The position numbers were made by a program, and so were the translations under genes. Positions 25,611-34,379 of a stretch of DNA of 64,000 bases are shown here, in pieces. The stretch is taken from assembly GCF_000774145.1 (NCBI RefSeq), contig NZ_KN322983.1, positions 667,100 to 731,099 on the forward strand. The letters run 5' to 3'. The stretch comes from Pseudomonas mediterranea CFBP 5447 (GTDB taxonomy: Bacteria > Pseudomonadota > Gammaproteobacteria > Pseudomonadales > Pseudomonadaceae). The notes beneath the pieces are model-generated. The model did no database searches and had not been told where the DNA came from. It saw only the letters and a list, made by a program, of their open reading frames with translations. Each line of letters opens with the position of its first letter. Positions within the stretch are counted from its first letter, which is position 1.

Positions 25611-25883
25611 TCAGCTTTCGACCTGAGCCTGAAGTCGTCTACCAATCACCTCCAACAAATCACACCCATCACGCAACGGAATCACCAGAAGCTGTGCAAA
25701 GTCCGAAAGCACCACCGTCTCGCTGGCAATCTCTGATCGGAACGCTATGTTCTCCAATACCTGAGTCACCACACGAATCCGGTAGTCAGCGGTTGCGTGA
25801 AGAACGTCAAGCGGTGCTTGTGTATCGATGAGCAGGGAAGCCGGGGTGCAGTCAATGCCTGTGATGGGGACGTATCGTTTCAT
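25611..25883 (-). CDS. Hypothetical 90-aa protein (DUF3077-like)
   Basis: 90 aa, cytoplasmic, mildly acidic. It begins MKRYVPITGIDCTPASLLID and has a helix-rich middle (HATADYRIRVVTQVLENIAF) and a hydrophobic end (LLVIPLRDGCDLLEVIGRRL). Length and layout resemble the small Pseudomonas DUF3077 proteins, but I am unsure. A ribosome site CGGAG lies eight bases before the ATG. Upstream, a long-range stem with three internal hairpins (25955-26092) suggests a structured leader that may control it. Confidence 0.6.
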   Translation of the reverse strand: MKRYVPITGIDCTPASLLIDTQAPLDVLHATADYRIRVVTQVLENIAFRSEIASETVVLSDFAQLLVIPLRDGCDLLEVIGRRLQAQVES

Positions 25884-25954
25884 GTTTGAAACTCCGATCT
25901 AGTGAGGTTAGACCACTCAATCGTCGCCAAACAATTGGGTGGCAGTTGCACGCA

Positions 25955-26092
25955 GGTTGGCGAACCGGGATCGGAAACCGGCAGACCCTAAGGTCTCCCG
26001 CGCGCAACTACCATAACGGGTAGCCGCGCAAGTGTGCCAAAGCCTTCGCAAAAAGCGCAGTACTTTTGCACGTGATCCCAGGTCGCCAAACC
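25955..26092 (-). ncRNA. Candidate structured leader or small RNA
   Basis: GGTTGGCGAACCGGGATC at 25955-25972 pairs with GATCCCAGGTCGCCAAACC at 26074-26092, giving seventeen base pairs with three single-base bulges. Inside are three hairpins: AGACC/GGTCT (25983-25996), GCGC..CTACC/GGTAG..GCGC (26001-26029) and GCAAAA/TTTTGC (26048-26069). A third copy of the stem motif, GTCGCCAAAC, lies at 25923. The element precedes the 90-aa gene by about 70 bases on the minus strand. Structure is seen in sequence; transcription and strand are inferred. The same fold could also form on the plus strand as a leader to the membrane-protein gene. Confidence 0.45.
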
Positions 26093-26248
26093 TGATCGCC
26101 CCCCTTGGGCGACGGGAAAGACTATAGTTTTTCGCGCCCAAACCGGACAAGGTGAGAGATTCCGAGAGCATCGTAGGAATCGTGAGAGTTCTGCGCGGAA
26201 ACGAACCAACATTTTCAGGATTCGTAGGACAGTGAGAAGGAGTTCTGC

Positions 26249-27214
26249 ATGTTGATCGGACACCGCTTCGAACGCACCGCCCAGGATGACCTGCATATCC
26301 ACTCGCGCAATAAGGTGCAGAGTACCGCCGTGTTGCTGGTAGGCGCGCTTGCCTTCCTCTTGCCGATGGCGTTCGCCGTGTTCGCGGTCGCTGAGGGACT
26401 TTCGCCATCGGTTGGCCTGGATCCGCTGTCCTCGTTGCTCATCGTTCTCGGGCTGCTGCTGATTCCGTCCCTTGGCCTGATGCTGATGGTTTACACCGGC
26501 ATCCGCGAGAGCTTGGTGTTGTCGCGCGTCGACGGTGAAGGCAAGCGCCTGACCCGAAACTTTTTTGGACGTCGCGAGCGTGTGCAGTTGGTATTCAGAA
26601 TCGACGCCGTCAAATACCTTGAACTTCGTCGTCTTCCGCAGGCTGAGCAAGCCCGAACCCAGCTGTGGCTGGTGATGCGCGATGGCAGTGAGCATCGCCT
26701 GACCACCGATAACGTTCCGGTAGTGCCGGGCAGTCAGCGCACCGATTTGTGGTTGCGTGAGTTGGCCGATTACCTGAACGTGGCGGTGCCTACCGAGGTC
26801 GTCGGTGCTTCGGCGATGGCTGCGAAGGCTGCCTACAGGCCGGCTCCAGCGCCCACCAGCGGTAAGGCGGTGAGGGAAGCTAGAAGACGGAGAGGGAAGG
26901 AGGCCGCGGCTGCGTCCGAATCGAGCGCGGAGCTTGGTATGCCTGCCCGCGCCTTGCTCATGCTGTTGGGTACCTTCCTCGCGGTGCTGGAGCTGATTAA
27001 CCTGGTCGCATGGGTGCCGTCTGTGTTTACCGGACGGCTGCACGCCAGCGGTTTTCGGACGGGCTCGACGATTTTCTATTGGGCGGAGCAACCGCTGAGC
27101 TTTTCCTTCAATTTGCTGATGGGTGTCGCGGAGGTGTTGATCGTTGGAGCCATCGCCCGGGGGTGCCTGCGCATGGCGTTTCGGGGGCGGATGGGTTCCA
27201 ATTCCAGAGGGTAA
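26249..27214 (+). CDS. Hypothetical inner-membrane protein
   Basis: 321 aa. Two membrane segments near the start (STAVLLVGALAFLLPMAFAVFA; SLLIVLGLLLIPSLGLMLMV) are followed by a cytoplasmic domain of about 150 residues and two more segments at the end (LLMLLGTFLAVLELINLVAW; FNLLMGVAEVLIVGAIARG). The soluble part has a PH-like strand pattern (LVFRIDAVKYLELRRL, QLWLVMRDGSEHRL) followed by an Ala/Arg-rich linker. No family is recognised. A strong GAAGGAG site precedes the ATG. It is a single gene. Confidence 0.7.
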   Translation: MLIGHRFERTAQDDLHIHSRNKVQSTAVLLVGALAFLLPMAFAVFAVAEGLSPSVGLDPLSSLLIVLGLLLIPSLGLMLMVYTGIRESLVLSRVDGEGKRLTRNFFGRRERVQLVFRIDAVKYLELRRLPQAEQARTQLWLVMRDGSEHRLTTDNVPVVPGSQRTDLWLRELADYLNVAVPTEVVGASAMAAKAAYRPAPAPTSGKAVREARRRRGKEAAAASESSAELGMPARALLMLLGTFLAVLELINLVAWVPSVFTGRLHASGFRTGSTIFYWAEQPLSFSFNLLMGVAEVLIVGAIARGCLRMAFRGRMGSNSRG

Positions 27215-27227
27215 TTCTGAAGCCTCG

Positions 27228-27274
27228 ATGGGGGCCGCTTCGCAGCCCAGCGGGGATGAATCCCCTCGCCACAT
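27228..27274. repeat. Repeat fragment, GCGGGGAT-ATCCCCTCGCCACA type
   Basis: GCTTCGCAGCCCAGCGGGGATGAATCCCCTCGCCACA is one arm of the second repeat family in this window, seen complete at 60469-60603. It sits at the 5' edge of the dioxygenase gene and supplies a misleading in-frame ATG at 27256. Confidence 0.75.
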
Positions 27275-27294
27275 ACAAGGATATTGCCAGCGCC

Positions 27295-27975
27295 ATGACC
27301 AACCGCAATCAACTCCACCTGGATGGCTACGTCCTGCTGCATCGTGCGATCCCAACCGAGTGGCTCGCAGGGCTGCGTAGCGTATTCGACGCGGGCGTAA
27401 TACCCTCGGATCAGTGGCCAACTCCCCGTGGCTGGGACTGGCGTCACTCCCTGCTGGACTGCGATCCAACGATCCAGGCAGTGTGTCGTCTGCCACCGTT
27501 GCTGGCAGCCGTAGGAGAGTTGATCGGCGAGCGGTTCTTTCTTGCGCAGGTGGAGGGACGCGAGCCCCTGACGGGTGGCGGTCATCAGCAGTTGCACCGC
27601 GACCTGTCGGCCCAACGGCCAGGCGATACGGCAGTCGCCCTGGCTTTTTTCGACGACTACGGTCCCGAGAACGGCGCGACGCGTATCGTGCCCGGCAGCC
27701 ATCGTCCGCTGCCAGGAACGCCGTCTTTCGACTTTGCGGACGAGTCCCGTTCCGTGCAGCTTTCGGGGAGTGCCGGCGACATCCTGGTGTTCGATGCCGA
27801 GCTGGTTCACGGGGCCAGTCTGAACGTGAGCGGGGCACGTCGCCGCTCGATCCTGGTGGGCTATTTTTCCGAGCGGCTTTATGCGTCGCACCTGGAGACC
27901 GCGCACCTGCGCAATATTCGGATGGACACGAGCGAGCGATTCGAGCCTGCCGATTTTGTCTTCGGTTCGATGTAG
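27295..27975 (+). CDS. Phytanoyl-CoA dioxygenase-family Fe(II)/2OG oxygenase
   Basis: 226 aa. The iron ligands are His-x-Asp in QQLHRDLSAQ near residue 100 and a distal His in AELVHGASLN. The following RRRSILVGYFS provides the 2-oxoglutarate arginine. The segment NGATRIVPGSHRPLPGTP is characteristic of phytanoyl-CoA hydroxylase-like enzymes. The start MTNRNQLHLDGYVLL is preferred; the upstream ATG lies inside a dispersed repeat. Substrates of bacterial members include small amino acids, secondary metabolites and toxins, and none can be assigned here. Confidence 0.83.
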   Translation: MTNRNQLHLDGYVLLHRAIPTEWLAGLRSVFDAGVIPSDQWPTPRGWDWRHSLLDCDPTIQAVCRLPPLLAAVGELIGERFFLAQVEGREPLTGGGHQQLHRDLSAQRPGDTAVALAFFDDYGPENGATRIVPGSHRPLPGTPSFDFADESRSVQLSGSAGDILVFDAELVHGASLNVSGARRRSILVGYFSERLYASHLETAHLRNIRMDTSERFEPADFVFGSM

Positions 27976-27991
27976 CCGATGCAGTAGTCAA

Positions 27992-28549
27992 CTACCGTAT
28001 CTGCGCAGTACGCCCCAGCCACTGCTCACGATCCAACGCCCATACTTCCTTGTCCAATTCCCCGCTGACAAATCGCCCCCGTTCAGTCCTGAGCAATCGC
28101 ATTCCCTCCCGTTCTGAAATGCGCCGCGAGCCCTGGTTGCCAACGGCCTTGGGCACCACCATCACTGGGCGACCAAGCGTGACGAACCAGTAATCATTGA
28201 TCACTTCACACGCCTCGGCCATGTAGCCGTGGCCTTGCCATGGCGGTGACAGCCAGAAGCCGCGGTGGTTGTCTGGTTGGTCGAAGAGGGAAATGCTGCC
28301 GATGATCTGGGCCGGGTCTGACGTCAGGCGGATCATCCAGTGCCACTCTTTGCCGCGCTCGATGGCGGGTAGGGCGTGGTCTCGCACGTAGGCCAGCGCG
28401 CCGTCGGCGGGGTAGGGCCAAGGCACTCGGCTATCGAGGTAGCGGACCACTTCCCATTGGGGGAACAGCGCCTGGATGGCGGGGGCGTCGGTCAGTTGCA
28501 GTGGAGTGAGGATCAGGCGTTGGGTTTGGAAGGTCGGGAGGTAGGGCAT
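27992..28549 (-). CDS. GNAT-family N-acetyltransferase (RimJ/RimL-like)
   Basis: 185 aa. It begins MPYLPTFQTQRLILTPLQLTD, the usual start of RimJ/RimL-like acetyltransferases. The CoA loop is seen in WQGHGYMAEACEVINDYWF near residue 120, and GNQGSRRISEREGMRL is motif B. A longer upstream reading frame runs into REP DNA and is rejected. It is convergent with the dioxygenase gene, with only 16 bases between stops. The target may be a protein N-terminus or a small molecule. Confidence 0.85.
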   Translation of the reverse strand: MPYLPTFQTQRLILTPLQLTDAPAIQALFPQWEVVRYLDSRVPWPYPADGALAYVRDHALPAIERGKEWHWMIRLTSDPAQIIGSISLFDQPDNHRGFWLSPPWQGHGYMAEACEVINDYWFVTLGRPVMVVPKAVGNQGSRRISEREGMRLLRTERGRFVSGELDKEVWALDREQWLGRTAQIR

Positions 28550-28660
28550 GGCGGTCGGTCCTTGAGCGCGGAGGGATGAAGGTAATTGGATTCCGGTATC
28601 GATGTCGACTGGGATGGGAGTGAAAACGGTAGGTCTGTTGGCATCGGTGCTGGATGTGCT

Positions 28661-28961
28661 GCCGCCATCGCGAGCAGGGCTCGCTCCCACATTGGATTGC
28701 GGTCTGGCTACATGACCTGAGTTCGCCCCAGATCCCCTGTGGGAGCGAGCTTGCTCGTGATAGCGGTGGGTCTGCGGGCATTGATGTTGGATGTGCTGCC
28801 GCCATCGCGAGCAAGCTCGCTCCCACATTGGATTGCGGCCTGCTACATGACCTGAGTTCGCCCCAGATCCCCTGTGGGAGCGAGCCTGCTCGCGATGGCG
28901 GTGGGCCTGCTGGCATGGGGTTGGATGTGCTGCCGTCTTCGCGAGCAGGGCTTGCTCCCAC
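28661..28961. repeat. REP cluster: five arms in a tandem arrangement
   Basis: Five REP arms lie at about 28661-28691, 28739-28768, 28799-28827, 28873-28903 and 28932-28961, alternating in orientation. The linkers 28692-28738 and 28828-28872 are nearly identical (ATTGGATTGCGG..TACATGACCTGAGTTCGCCCC), so a unit of about 134 bases has been duplicated in tandem. It separates the GNAT gene from the response-regulator gene. Confidence 0.9.
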
Positions 28962-28984
28962 CAAAAGCAGAGCCTCGGGGTTCC

Positions 28985-29614
28985 TTAGTGACTCATACCC
29001 TTGAGCCGCTCCGACATCTTGACCAACGCCGCCAACGAGTCTGCATCCATCTTGCGCATCAACGCGCCGCGTCGGACCTTCACGGTCACTTCGCTCAATC
29101 CCAAGCGCCCGGCCACTTGTTTGTTCAGCAACCCCGAGACCACCAGTTCCATCACTTCCCGTTCGCCGTCGGTGAGGCTGTCATGGCGTCTTTTCAAATC
29201 ATCCATCACCGCGTCCGTCTTGCGCCGTTCCCTGTCCCGGTTCAGGCCCTGGCTGATGGCGTCCAGCAGGTCCTGTTCGCGAAACGGCTTGGTCAGGAAT
29301 TCCAGTGCCCCGGCCTTCATGGCTTTCACCGACATGGGAATGTCACCGTGGGCGGTGATGAAGATCACCGGGAGCTGGAGGTTCAAGCGGGCCATTTCCT
29401 GCTGGAAGTCGAGCCCGCTCATCCCCGGCATGCGCACGTCGAGGATCAGGCAGGCGGGGATGTCCGGCAGCGTGGCGGCCATGAGTTCGCGGGCCGAGGC
29501 GAAGGCCATGCTGGGCAGGTTCACCGAGGCCAGCAGGTCTTGCAGCGAGACGCGTACGGAGCTGTCGTCGTCGACGATGTAGACCATCGATTCGGCAATA
29601 TCGGGCTCAGTCAT
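28985..29614 (-). CDS. FixJ-type response regulator
   Basis: 209 aa. The receiver domain has acidic residues VDDDSS near residue 15, phospho-acceptor Asp59 in LILDVRMPG, the threonine in FITAHGD and lysine in LTKPF. The C-terminal LuxR/FixJ helix-turn-helix (LTDGEREVMELVVSGLLNKQVAGRLGLSEVTVKV) binds DNA. It overlaps the kinase gene upstream by eight bases and is the last gene of the pair. The two proteins form a two-component system of the FixL/FixJ class. Targets may include the ABC transporter genes upstream, which is inference. Confidence 0.9.
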   Translation of the reverse strand: MTEPDIAESMVYIVDDDSSVRVSLQDLLASVNLPSMAFASARELMAATLPDIPACLILDVRMPGMSGLDFQQEMARLNLQLPVIFITAHGDIPMSVKAMKAGALEFLTKPFREQDLLDAISQGLNRDRERRKTDAVMDDLKRRHDSLTDGEREVMELVVSGLLNKQVAGRLGLSEVTVKVRRGALMRKMDADSLAALVKMSERLKGMSH

Positions 29615-30659
29615 CGGATTCCCTTGTCACGGCCGGCAGGGTGAAGTGGAAGGTTGCGCCGGATTGCGGGTTGCTGGATACCCAGATACGGCCGTCGTGG
29701 GCTTCGATGATCGAGCGGCTGATGGCCAGGCCCATGCCCATGCCGTCAGGCTTGGTGCTGTAGAACGCGTCGAACGCCCGCTCATGGTCGTTTCCGGACA
29801 GACCCTTGCCCTGGTCGGACACGGAAAACAACAGTTGCTGACCGGACTCCAGCTCGGCATGAAATTCCAGGATGCGATCATCGGCGTCGACCTGACGCAT
29901 CGCCTCGATCCCATTCATGGCCAGATTCAATATCACCTGTTGGATCTGCACTTCATCCACCAGCATCGGCGGCAGGCCTTCCTGGATATGCACGCGCAGG
30001 GTGATGCCTTGCTCGTTCAGTTCTCCGGCCAACAGCCGCAGGGCGGTATTGACCGTGTCGGCGACGTTCAGCCATTGCTTGGTGGGGGCCTGGTGCCGGG
30101 CCATGCCGCGCAGGCGGGTGATGATTTCACTGGCCCGATGAGTGTCGGCGATGATGCGTTCCACGGCCAGGCGGGCCTTGGGCAGGTTGGGCGGCTCCGT
30201 CGCCATCCAGCGCAGGCAGGCGCCGCTGCTGTTGGCGACGGCGGCCAGGGGCTGATTCACTTCGTGGGCGATGGAGGCGGCGAGTTCGCCAAGCATGTTG
30301 ACCCGGGCAATGTGCGCCAGGTGCGCGCGGGTTTTGTGCACGGTTTCGATGGCGGCGGACAGGCGCAGGGCCAGGTAGGTCGTGCCGGCGATGGCGGCGA
30401 GGCTGATCAGCACGTTGATCTGGCCGGCCTCCGAATCGCCGAAGCGTGTCAGCCGATAGCTGAGGATCGTCAGCACCATGCAAATGAACGACACACCCGC
30501 GACCGCACGCGCCGGCAGGATCCTCACGGCAATCAGCACCACGACGATCTGGAAGACCCCCACGGCGATCTCGAGATCGGTGATGGTGTCTATGGCCGCG
30601 ATGCCGAGCGCCAGGCCCAGCAGAAGCAGCAGACGCAGCGCCCATTGAGTCTTTCTCAT
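29607..30659 (-). CDS. Membrane sensor histidine kinase (FixL class)
   Basis: 350 aa. About five membrane segments fill the first 105 residues (WALRLLLLLGLALGIAAI onward) with no periplasmic sensor domain of size. The H-box is ASIAHEVNQPLAAV (His about 132), N-box ILNLAMNGIEAM, G-boxes SVSDQGKGLS and GMGMGLAIS. This is the HEVNQPL class that pairs with FixJ-type regulators. The stimulus is probably sensed within the membrane or through the hydrophobic domain. It lies 60 bases after the ABC ATPase gene on the same strand, so co-transcription is possible. Confidence 0.9.
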   Translation of the reverse strand: MRKTQWALRLLLLLGLALGIAAIDTITDLEIAVGVFQIVVVLIAVRILPARAVAGVSFICMVLTILSYRLTRFGDSEAGQINVLISLAAIAGTTYLALRLSAAIETVHKTRAHLAHIARVNMLGELAASIAHEVNQPLAAVANSSGACLRWMATEPPNLPKARLAVERIIADTHRASEIITRLRGMARHQAPTKQWLNVADTVNTALRLLAGELNEQGITLRVHIQEGLPPMLVDEVQIQQVILNLAMNGIEAMRQVDADDRILEFHAELESGQQLLFSVSDQGKGLSGNDHERAFDAFYSTKPDGMGMGLAISRSIIEAHDGRIWVSSNPQSGATFHFTLPAVTRESDD

Positions 30660-30719
30660 TGAATATTCATCTCGTATCGCTCGACCCGGCCGGGCTTCGA
30701 CCTTGTCATTTGAATCACC

Positions 30720-32033
30720 TCAGGACGGATTGTCCAGGCTGAACTGATCGGCCACTTCATCGTAGGCGAACAGCTCCGCGTAGCGTCCCCATTGCGTGAC
30801 ACAGTCCAGGGTATGGGCGGCGTCGTGCTCGGACATGAAGTCCTCCAGTTGATCGCGGAAACGTCGGGCGGGTGCCGTGCGGGTGGGGCGGTCATCCAGC
30901 ACTCTTCGCACATGCCCCACCAGCGGGACATACCGGAGCAGGTGCCGGGCGAACAGCTGCTTGCGCTCATCGACATCTGATTCGGCATAGCGGTGCCCGG
31001 CGGGAAGCAGGGTCAGGATCCCATCGTGGAGGTCGGCGAAACGCATCAGTTGCAGCACCTCGGCCACCGGAAAAAGATCGGCGTCGCTGTAGCGCAGCGC
31101 TCCGGCCAGTTCCCGCAGATCGGCCTGGCCGTCAAAGGGATGATCCTGGACCGCCTCGATCAACCCGGCCAGTGCATTGGTGGAGATCGACGGCAAGACC
31201 ATGCCCACGCCGCTGCCGGCAAACACACCCTGGGGCAGCGAGTCTGAACGACCACCGCCGGCCATCTGTACATAGATATGCTCGACCTGGGCCTGGAACG
31301 CCAGGTCGGAGCGATTGCGCGGCTGGGGTAGGTCGACGCTGATTTCCTTCACGACGCGCCCCGGATTGGAGGAAAAAATCAGTATCCGGTCGCACATCAG
31401 CACGGCTTCTTCGATGTTATGGGTGACCAGCATGATCGACTTGATCGGCATCCGCCCTTCACGCCACAGGTCCAGCAGATCGGTGCGCAGGGTTTCGGCG
31501 GTGAGTACGTCCAGCGCGGAAAACGGCTCGTCCATCAACAGCACATCCGGGGCGACCACCAACGCCCGCGCCAGGCCGACCCGTTGGCGCATGCCGCCGG
31601 ACAGCTCTTTCGGGAAGGCGCTTTCAAAGCCGTCGAGGCCGATCATGTCGATGGCGGCCAGGGCCCGTCGGCGGCGCTCGGGCACGGGCACGTTCAAGGC
31701 TTCGAGGCCGATTTCGACGTTCTGCAGCACTGTCAGCCAGGGGAACAGGGCGAAGCTCTGGAACACCATGCGCACCGAGCTTGGTAATCCTTGGGTATCG
31801 ACCGGAAGATCAACCACGCCGGCGGTGGGTGAGATCAGACCTGCGATAGCGCGCAGCAAGGTCGACTTTCCAGACCCCGAGCGCCCCAGCAGGCCGACGA
31901 TTTCCCCCTCGTCCAGGCGCATGCAGACGTCGTCCAGGACCCGCCGTTCGGCGCCTCCGGCCGAACCATAGACATGCCCCACTTGCTGCACGTCGACCAG
32001 GCAGCGTTTCTCCATCACTTGCATTGGATTCAT
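30720..32033 (-). CDS. ABC transporter ATPase with AAA-associated C-terminal domain
   Basis: 437 aa. The nitrate/sulfonate/taurine-type nucleotide-binding domain has Walker [11 protein letters not shown]-loop FQSFALFPW, signature [10 protein letters not shown], Walker [10 protein letters not shown] and switch histidine in LVTHNIEEA. The last 150 residues ([30 protein letters not shown] onward) are the AAA-associated domain found on ATPases whose permease is a double fusion. The start [11 protein letters not shown] follows the permease stop by two bases; an upstream start would overlap it. The substrate is unknown. Confidence 0.88.
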   Translation of the reverse strand: MNPMQVMEKRCLVDVQQVGHVYGSAGGAERRVLDDVCMRLDEGEIVGLLGRSGSGKSTLLRAIAGLISPTAGVVDLPVDTQGLPSSVRMVFQSFALFPWLTVLQNVEIGLEALNVPVPERRRRALAAIDMIGLDGFESAFPKELSGGMRQRVGLARALVVAPDVLLMDEPFSALDVLTAETLRTDLLDLWREGRMPIKSIMLVTHNIEEAVLMCDRILIFSSNPGRVVKEISVDLPQPRNRSDLAFQAQVEHIYVQMAGGGRSDSLPQGVFAGSGVGMVLPSISTNALAGLIEAVQDHPFDGQADLRELAGALRYSDADLFPVAEVLQLMRFADLHDGILTLLPAGHRYAESDVDERKQLFARHLLRYVPLVGHVRRVLDDRPTRTAPARRFRDQLEDFMSEHDAAHTLDCVTQWGRYAELFAYDEVADQFSLDNPS

Positions 32034-32035
32034 CC

Positions 32036-33775
32036 TCAATCGATTCGCAGTCGGCGCTCGGCGAAACCGTACAAGGGACGCCACAGCAGTTGATTGAAAC
32101 CGACGACGAAGATCGCCATGACCGCGACCCCCAACGCCACCCGTTGCATGTCTCCGGCCTCGGTGGCCTGGGCGATAAAGGCGCCGAGTCCTGACGCATA
32201 CAGATGCTCGTTACCCCAGGACACGGCCTCGGCGACGATGCTGGCGTTCCACGAGCCGCCCGCCGCCGTCAGGGCGCCCGTCACGTAGTAGGAAAAAACG
32301 CCGGGCAGGGCGAACCGTCGCCACCATTGCCAACCACGCAGATGGAAGCTGCGTGTGGCTTCCCGCAGGTCGGTCGGCAGCGCGCTGGCCCCGGCGATCA
32401 CGTTGAACAGGATGTACCACTGGGTGCCCAGCGCCATCAGTGGCGACAGCCAGATGTCGGGATTCAGTTTCAAGGCCACGATGGCGACCACCGCAAACGG
32501 AAACAGCAGGTTCGCCGGGAAAGCTGCCAACAGTTGCGCGACTGGCTGCAGGCGTTCGGCCCAGCGCGGGTTCAGGCCGATCCACACGCCGATGGGCACC
32601 CAGACCAGGCTGGCGAGCGCGATGAGCACGGCGACCCGCAGCAGGGTGGCAAGCCCCAGGCCGAAGGCGCCGATGACATCTTCCAGGCCCAAGGTGCCGC
32701 CAATGAAGCGTGACAATTGAACGATACCGCTCATGCAGGCCAGTACGATCAAGCTGATCCAGAGCAAGTCTGCCGCTCGGCTGAAACGGGCGCTGGCCTT
32801 GAAGCGCAGGCGTGGCAGCCTGGGGAGTTTGTCCAGGAATAAAGAAGTTTTGAGACCGTCCAGGGCCCGCAACGCCAAGGGCACCAGGCGCGTCGAGCGC
32901 AGCAGGTCATAGACCCTGGAGCGAGGGCGCTTCTGAGAGGCCGTCTGTTCGAAGCGAAACCGATCCGCCCAGGCCACGATCGGCCGGAAGAACAGCAGGT
33001 CATAGAGCATGATCACCGCAACCATGGCCAACACGGCCCAGGCGGTCGCAGCGATGTCCTTGCGTTCGATCGCCAGCGCCAGCCACGAGCCGATCCCCGG
33101 CAAGCTCACGGTGGTGTTGCCGACGGTAATGGCCTCGCACGCCACCACGAAAAACCAGCCGCCGGACATCGACATCATCATGTTCCACACCAGCCCTGGC
33201 GTGGCGAAGGGCAACTCCAACTTGACGAAGCGCTGCCAGGGCGAAAACGCGAACTGCCGGCTGACTTCATAGAGATCGTTGGGCACGCTCCTCAGCGATT
33301 GATAGACGCTGAAGGTCATGTTCCAGACCTGGCTGGTGAAAATGGCGAAGATCGCTGCGCATTCCACCCCGGTTTCCTTGCCGGGGAAGAGCCCCATGAA
33401 GAACACCACGGTGAAGGTCAGGAACCCGAGGACCGGCACGGATTGAAGGATATCCAGCGCCGGCAGGATGACCAGGGCGGCCTTGCGGCTTTTCGCTGCC
33501 AACGTGGCGATGAGCAGGGAAAACATCAGGGAGGCGAACAGCGCGATGAACATGCGCAAGGTGGTGCGCAGGGTGTATCCCAGCAAGTGGGCCAGATCGA
33601 GCGACAACGGCGAAGCATCCAGCACAGTGAGCGGCTGGTTCATTTGCTCGACGCCATAGGCAATGAACACGGCCAACGCCACGATGAGGCAAACCAGGGT
33701 GACATCTGCCCACCAGGCGCCAGGCTCTTTGTAGTTGAAAGGGGTCAATGCGGAGGCGGCGAGTGGAGAGCGCAT
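32036..33775 (-). CDS. ABC transporter permease, two fused permease domains
   Basis: 579 aa with about twelve membrane segments. Two binding-protein-dependent permease domains are joined in one chain: the first EAA loop reads [21 protein letters not shown] and the second [22 protein letters not shown] charged linker ([16 protein letters not shown]) lies between them. The protein alone could form the membrane part of an importer of the nitrate/sulfonate/bicarbonate family. The adjacent ATPase is the cognate partner. No solute-binding protein is encoded nearby, so either a distant one is used or none is needed. Confidence 0.88.
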   Translation of the reverse strand: MRSPLAASALTPFNYKEPGAWWADVTLVCLIVALAVFIAYGVEQMNQPLTVLDASPLSLDLAHLLGYTLRTTLRMFIALFASLMFSLLIATLAAKSRKAALVILPALDILQSVPVLGFLTFTVVFFMGLFPGKETGVECAAIFAIFTSQVWNMTFSVYQSLRSVPNDLYEVSRQFAFSPWQRFVKLELPFATPGLVWNMMMSMSGGWFFVVACEAITVGNTTVSLPGIGSWLALAIERKDIAATAWAVLAMVAVIMLYDLLFFRPIVAWADRFRFEQTASQKRPRSRVYDLLRSTRLVPLALRALDGLKTSLFLDKLPRLPRLRFKASARFSRAADLLWISLIVLACMSGIVQLSRFIGGTLGLEDVIGAFGLGLATLLRVAVLIALASLVWVPIGVWIGLNPRWAERLQPVAQLLAAFPANLLFPFAVVAIVALKLNPDIWLSPLMALGTQWYILFNVIAGASALPTDLREATRSFHLRGWQWWRRFALPGVFSYYVTGALTAAGGSWNASIVAEAVSWGNEHLYASGLGAFIAQATEAGDMQRVALGVAVMAIFVVGFNQLLWRPLYGFAERRLRID

Positions 33776-33962
33776 CGTGCACCTCTTTTGTATCGTCGGT
33801 GTTTGAGTGCGACGAGATTAAGTCCAGCCTCCGACGATGACCACTGAGATTAAGGGCGGGAAAATATACGTTGGTATATCGAGGGGTGTGGCGAGGGCAT
33901 CTGATCCGGTTTTTTTGCTGGCAGGTGCGGCTGTAATGCAACCTGGGTTCAAGCCAGAATCC

Positions 33963-34054
33963 TGTGGGAGCCGAGCTTGCTCGCGATGGCGGACTGACAG
34001 CCAATCAGAAGTCGCCTGACCCACCGCTATCGCGAGCAAGCTCGGCTCCCACAG
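33963..34054. repeat. REP pair
   Basis: Arms GTGGGAGCCGAGCTTGCTCGCGA and TCGCGAGCAAGCTCGGCTCCCACA, with matching substitutions in both arms that preserve pairing, are separated by about 40 bases. The region 33776-34234 otherwise holds only a promoter region for the permease operon. Confidence 0.88.
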
Positions 34055-34097
34055 TTTTCCGGGGTATTCATCGGCAATCGAGTTCACCTCGGAACCC

Positions 34098-34189
34098 TGT
34101 GGGAGCGAGCCTGCTCGCGATGGCGGTCTGTCAGTCGGCAAGGAAGTTGACTGTGCCGACGTCATCGCGAGCAGGCTCGCTCCCACAGG
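34098..34189. repeat. REP pair
   Basis: Consensus arms in inverted orientation with a spacer of about 35 bases, 43 bases after the preceding REP pair. Confidence 0.9.
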
Positions 34190-34234
34190 GGTTGTGAGGT
34201 GGCTGCTTGCTGTGTATTTCTTTCAGGAGTGCTT

Positions 34235-34318
34235 ATGACGAAGATGGCGATTTTTCTGGGTGGTTTCCTGGCGTTGACCCTGCTGATTGGCGTGCTTGCG
34301 ACGATTCCCCCGGTGTAG
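34235..34318 (+). CDS. 27-aa single-span membrane peptide
   Basis: The frame encodes MTKMAIFLGGFLALTLLIGV followed by LATIPPV. A ribosome site CAGGAG lies eight bases before the ATG. The peptide is almost wholly one hydrophobic helix with a short basic start, as in small inner-membrane proteins. It is followed 19 bases later by a palindrome that may terminate it. It is unannotated in type; whether it is expressed is unknown. Confidence 0.5.
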   Translation: MTKMAIFLGGFLALTLLIGVLATIPPV

Positions 34319-34337
34319 GACGCGCCACTGCTTTTTT

Positions 34338-34365
34338 GTGGCGAGGGAGCTTGCTCCCTCGCCAC
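34338..34365. terminator. Perfect palindrome between small peptide gene and cheB
   Basis: GTGGCGAGGGAGC TT GCTCCCTCGCCAC forms a thirteen-pair stem with a two-base loop. It is preceded by TTTTTT on the plus strand (A-run on the minus strand transcript side), so it could end the cheB transcript running leftward. It also matches one arm of the repeat at 49174. Confidence 0.55.
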
Positions 34366-34379
34366 TAAGGGCCCGATGG

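Noticed and set aside
27256..27294. Upstream ATG for the phytanoyl-CoA dioxygenase
   Set aside because: It lies within a dispersed repeat arm, and the conserved protein starts at the next ATG.
25988..27991. Minus-strand open frame of 667 codons
   Set aside because: It runs antisense through the membrane-protein and dioxygenase genes, with Arg/Ser/Pro-rich sequence and no domain; it is a shadow of high-GC coding.
28661..28961. CRISPR-like array
   Set aside because: The repeated units are REP palindromes in alternating orientation, with near-identical rather than unique spacers and no cas genes.
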